Part shown: positions 61,248 to 64,000 of the stretch, in pieces
How positions within the stretch are numbered: the first letter of the stretch is position 1
Layout: every line of letters starts with the position of its first letter
Assembly: GCA_020086605.1 (NCBI GenBank)
Contig: JACBWW010000008.1
Location: 26,611,441 to 26,675,440, forward strand
DNA length: 64,000 bases
Reading direction: 5' to 3'
DNA from: Lanius collurio
Lineage: Eukaryota > Chordata > Aves > Passeriformes > Laniidae
Program-made: the position numbers and the translations under genes
Notes under the pieces: model-generated
What the model saw: only the letters and a program-made list of their open reading frames with translations
Told to the model about the DNA's origin: nothing
Databases searched by the model: none

Positions 61248-61394
61248 TGTTCGAGGACGTGTGGTGGTGGCCAGCAGAAGCGGCACATCTACTGCCCCCG
61301 GGAAGGGCACTGTGACTGGACCAAAAGACCTGGTGCCATTGCATCGTGTAACAGGCAGCCTTGCACACAGTGGATTCACCAGGCCTGGAGCCCG
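61248..61394 (+). CDS. ADAMTS12: ADAMTS12 exon 17 of window: TSP1-7
   Basis: Residues 1144-1192, phase 0-0. CSRTCGGGQQKRHIYCPREG, then HCDWTKRPGAIASCNRQPC, form TSP1-7; the CDWTKRP block is shared with human ADAMTS12. QWIHQAWSP starts the next repeat, but the second tryptophan spacing (WIHQAW) gives no WxxW, and the usual Glu/Lys before the splice is Pro. Acceptor ttgtcag, donor ccg|gtagga. Confidence 0.95.
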
Positions 61395-63129
61395 GTAGGA
61401 TTCACTTTATTTCTGTTGTTTCTTCTCATATTGTTGGCTATATGTGGTTGTATTGAGCACATGAGTCTGAACTTCAGTACCTGTGGTGAGTACAGTTTCT
61501 TGTGCATGGCTGAAGCTACAAGAGAAGAACTTTTGAAAACAGCACTGAGCATTTAATAGCCAGACCATGCCCATTCCTTCAGGCGACAGATATTGTAGCT
61601 TCTACTTTTTGTTGCTGCATTATATGTTGCTGGCGTTTTTTATCTTGTCTAAGAAAAAAGGAGTTTTAACATTAACATTCTTCCATTGCTCATTTGAAAT
61701 TTTCCATTGTTTGGGGCTATTGGAGGGGATTGGTTTATCCTCAAAACAACTTCGGGGGATGCTGTATTTGCCCACACAAAAAGAAATTTTGAATTTTGAC
61801 CAATAACCTCCTACTTAGTACTTGGAAATCTTACTGACAAATATGAGGCATATTTTTGGGGAACCTTCCAGTATCTGCTATACATATTTATCTATAAAGA
61901 AACTGGTATATCTGATAAACCTTTCCCTCCAGTTTCCTTAATAAACATTGTGTACCTTAAAAACACTCCTCGCAGCAGAATGGAATATTGAAGGAATGCT
62001 AAAAGCAGCAGCCACAAATAATGAAATGATGGAGTCTCATTTAACACAGTAAATGTAATGAGTTGATTTTGACACAAAGCCATTAGAGGAGACATGACTA
62101 CCCTGTAATGTAGAGTTAGTGTAGCACTTAAATATGGAAGAAAAGTGCATAAAATAGGAAATCAAATACCAAATGTTATAGCAACTATTTTATTGATTTA
62201 TTAATCCCATATTGATGTATTCATTAATAATTTTACTTTATAAAAATATTTTAAACATAAAGTTGCTGCAAGAGTACCTAAGATCTTTCAGTGTAGCTCA
62301 CACCAGTACTGTTGTGTTTTATGCTCAGAGATGGCCATTAGAGAGGGGACAATTTGCAGTAAAATGAGAGGTTCCATTCCTGCCTTCATCTCTTGTGCTT
62401 CATTAGCTGACATTCTCTTTCTGCTGAATTACTTATCTCATTTATCTGCTGGCACTATTTATTTGTAGAGAAAAAGAATTTAAAACTAATTGGAATTCTG
62501 AGATGCTCTGGGAAGTCAGAAGAATTAAGTACATTTGCAGAATGGTACAGGACTATATTTTAGAAGTGTTTGAGTTTTATAGCCTTCTGTGTGCAGCCAG
62601 AACAAGCAGCTGGCAGTTCTTTTGTGGGCATAAAAAAAGGGTAACCACTGTTTAAATGCCAAGAAAGAAGCAAAACCTTTTTTGGCTTTTATTAAAACCT
62701 TAGTTTGGTCTTTTATAGACCTAACATTGCAATCAGTTATTCATGTTTAACTTAGATAGTCAGAAAACATAGGAATCAAAAAATGTCCTAATTTGTACTG
62801 ATTTGGTTTACTACACTCTTGCATTGTAGGACTGGCATTGCAAATCACCCTTTTCCTCTTCTGTAGAAAATAGTGCTCTCCCTCTATTTACACATTCCAA
62901 GATGCTGTGTTTATACTATTTACCTTCTACTGCATCCTGCCAAATCTGGCCAAAATGCACCATGGAGGTGTTTGGATGCAGCAGACAGTACACAAGGTAC
63001 TGTAATGCCATCACTTCTGGATTGCATGGCAGTTTTATCTTCCTGTCACACCACAGCTCAAATATTGGCATATTACAAAATTTCCGTGTAAAAATAAGTT
63101 CTATGTATGTTAAAATTACTGTTTTTCAG
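61395..63129 (+). other. ADAMTS12 intron between exons 17 and 18
   Basis: GT-AG intron of about 1.7 kb, AT-rich. Nothing recognised. Confidence 0.9.
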
Positions 63130-63283
63130 TGCACTGTTTCTTGTGGAGGGGGCATTCAGCAAAGAACTGTGAAATGCATGAATACAGGAACTAATGAAAC
63201 TGAAGATGACAGTATGTGTGTGGATAAAGCCAAGCCCACGAAATATCAGAAGTGCAATCTGCAAGAGTGCAGGAGAAATACAG
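63130..63283 (+). CDS. ADAMTS12: ADAMTS12 exon 18 of window: TSP1-8
   Basis: Residues 1193-1243 plus one base. CTVSCGGGIQQRTVKCMNTG, then TNETEDDSMCVDKAKP and YQKCNLQEC, form the last TSP1 repeat, with an intact O-fucose site and one NET sequon. RRNTG leads toward the PLAC domain, whose exon is beyond position 64000. Acceptor tttttcag, donor cag|gtacag, phase 1 out. Confidence 0.95.
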
Positions 63284-64000
63284 GTACAGTAATATACCTG
63301 CATGAAACAGTTTTCAGAAGGCTCTCCCTTTGGGCTGAGGTTCTGCAAAAACTGGGGACTGACTCAATCTATCAACTTGTTTTGAGTACTGTGGGCTCAG
63401 TAATTACAGGTCAGCCTGGCCTGCTACTGCTTGACTGCTCTGTTGGCAGAACCACGCTGTTGTGTCTTCCAGCTCTTTTGGCCTCCTCTTGCCATGATGG
63501 GGAGTGCAGTCTCTGAGCATGCATCACTAATTTATGATGCCACAACTAAATTTCTAGGTCTGCTTGTATTGGCCTGTTTTAGGTAACTCAGGCTGCATTG
63601 AGGACTCTGGAAGGACACACAGTAACTCCAAACAGATGCCATTTCTTAAGATAGATCCCTGTATGGAAACTAAATTCTGGACTGGGAGTGCAAGCAAGCA
63701 AATTCTTACAGACAGACACTGTAAAAAAATCAATGTCCCGTAGGGTGAGACTGTCCAAAATCAAGAGGTGGAGAGAGGTACTCCTGTGAGTCAGGCTGTC
63801 CTGTACCTCTGTCCTTCAAAGGCTCTGGGGACTAGTTGTGTAGATGGCTAATAGCCCAGAAAAAGAGGTATTGGGGGAGGCAGGAAGCTTACAGAAGGAT
63901 GCAGATCTTTATGTGTAATCTGTGTACTGCTGTATCCAGCAGGTACCCTCAGGTAAGAACAGCAACAGCTCAGAGCCCTTCTAGAAAAGCCTTCAAAAGC
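63284..64000 (+). other. ADAMTS12 intron after TSP1-8, 5' part
   Basis: Begins gtacag and runs to the window edge. I looked for the PLAC exon (six-cysteine C-terminal domain, in phase 1) and did not find it, so the last coding exon lies downstream. Confidence 0.85.

Larger units (their letters stand above)
1305..63283 (+). other. ADAMTS12: ADAMTS12 gene, internal part (18 coding exons; 5' and 3' ends outside window)
   Basis: Gene-level entry for the exons listed separately. Seen: 18 exons with AG/GT borders and matching phases that join to 1,243 codons with no stop, encoding in order metalloprotease (from mid-domain), disintegrin-like, TSP1-1, cysteine-rich, spacer, TSP1-2 to -4, mucin-like segment, TSP1-5 to -8. 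Known: this order, with a mucin-like stretch between the two TSP1 sets, is found only in ADAMTS7 and ADAMTS12. These are secreted, extracellular-matrix zinc endopeptidases reported to cleave COMP and other cartilage matrix proteins. Wording such as [13 protein letters not shown] and [14 protein letters not shown] fits ADAMTS12 rather than ADAMTS7. If exon structure is conserved with the 24-exon human gene, these are exons 6-23. Missing: signal peptide, prodomain with its cysteine switch, first part of the protease, and the C-terminal PLAC exon. Confidence 0.95.

Noticed and set aside
1305..63283. ADAMTS7 as the gene identity
   Set aside because: Domain order is the same, but wording in the cysteine-rich domain, TSP1-2 and TSP1-7 (CDWTKRP) fits ADAMTS12; the mucin segment of about 330 residues also lacks the very long Pro-rich text of ADAMTS7.
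63284..64000. PLAC exon
   Set aside because: No six-cysteine PLAC-like sequence in phase 1 was found before the window end.

Overview
The window is vertebrate genomic DNA, almost certainly from a bird. It holds one gene on the + strand: the middle and 3' part of ADAMTS12, a secreted zinc metalloprotease of the ADAMTS7/ADAMTS12 pair. The bird assignment rests on many CR1 LINE fragments in both orientations, including the 'ttccaacc...attctgtgattctgtga' 3' end typical of avian CR1. An LTR of a type abundant in bird genomes and small-to-moderate introns agree with this. The ADAMTS12 assignment rests on the spliced protein. It matches the human ADAMTS12 sequence as remembered closely in the catalytic, disintegrin-like, cysteine-rich and spacer regions, and it has the 4 + 4 arrangement of TSP1 repeats around a mucin-like exon. 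Z-chromosome location is expected from human 5p / chicken Z synteny but cannot be shown here.

Layout. Eighteen consecutive coding exons were found between 1305 and 63283. All have AG acceptors and GT donors, and phases match across every junction. Together they give 3,730 coding bases (1,243 complete codons plus one base) without a stop. Residue numbers below count from the first codon in the window. Positions 1305-6132 encode most of the catalytic domain (zinc-binding HELGH at residues 87-91, split from its third histidine by an intron; Met-turn M114) and the start of the disintegrin-like domain. Positions 9523-10979 finish the disintegrin-like domain and carry TSP1 repeat 1. Positions 20460-27611 are the cysteine-rich domain, 32604-34292 the spacer, and 34292-51162 TSP1 repeats 2-4. 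A single 1,149-bp exon at 51058-52206 holds the core of TSP1-4, the whole mucin-like segment and the lead-in to TSP1-5. Positions 56725-63283 are TSP1 repeats 5-8. The 5' exons (signal peptide, prodomain, start of the protease) and the 3' PLAC exon lie outside the window.

Non-coding content. Introns make up about 94 percent of the window. They contain about a dozen CR1 fragments (one of about 840 bp at 11628-12470, several old and degraded), an intact-looking solo retroviral LTR at 14204-15048 with a perfect 6-bp target-site duplication, and a probable second LTR at 39467-39780. They also hold a recent tandem duplication of 133 bp at 30027-30292 and a few simple repeats. No tRNA, rRNA, second gene, CRISPR array or operon-like structure was seen. 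I found no sign of a new biological system. The most unusual coding feature is exon 12, a 127-bp island of 65 percent GC with 13 CpGs in otherwise AT-rich sequence.
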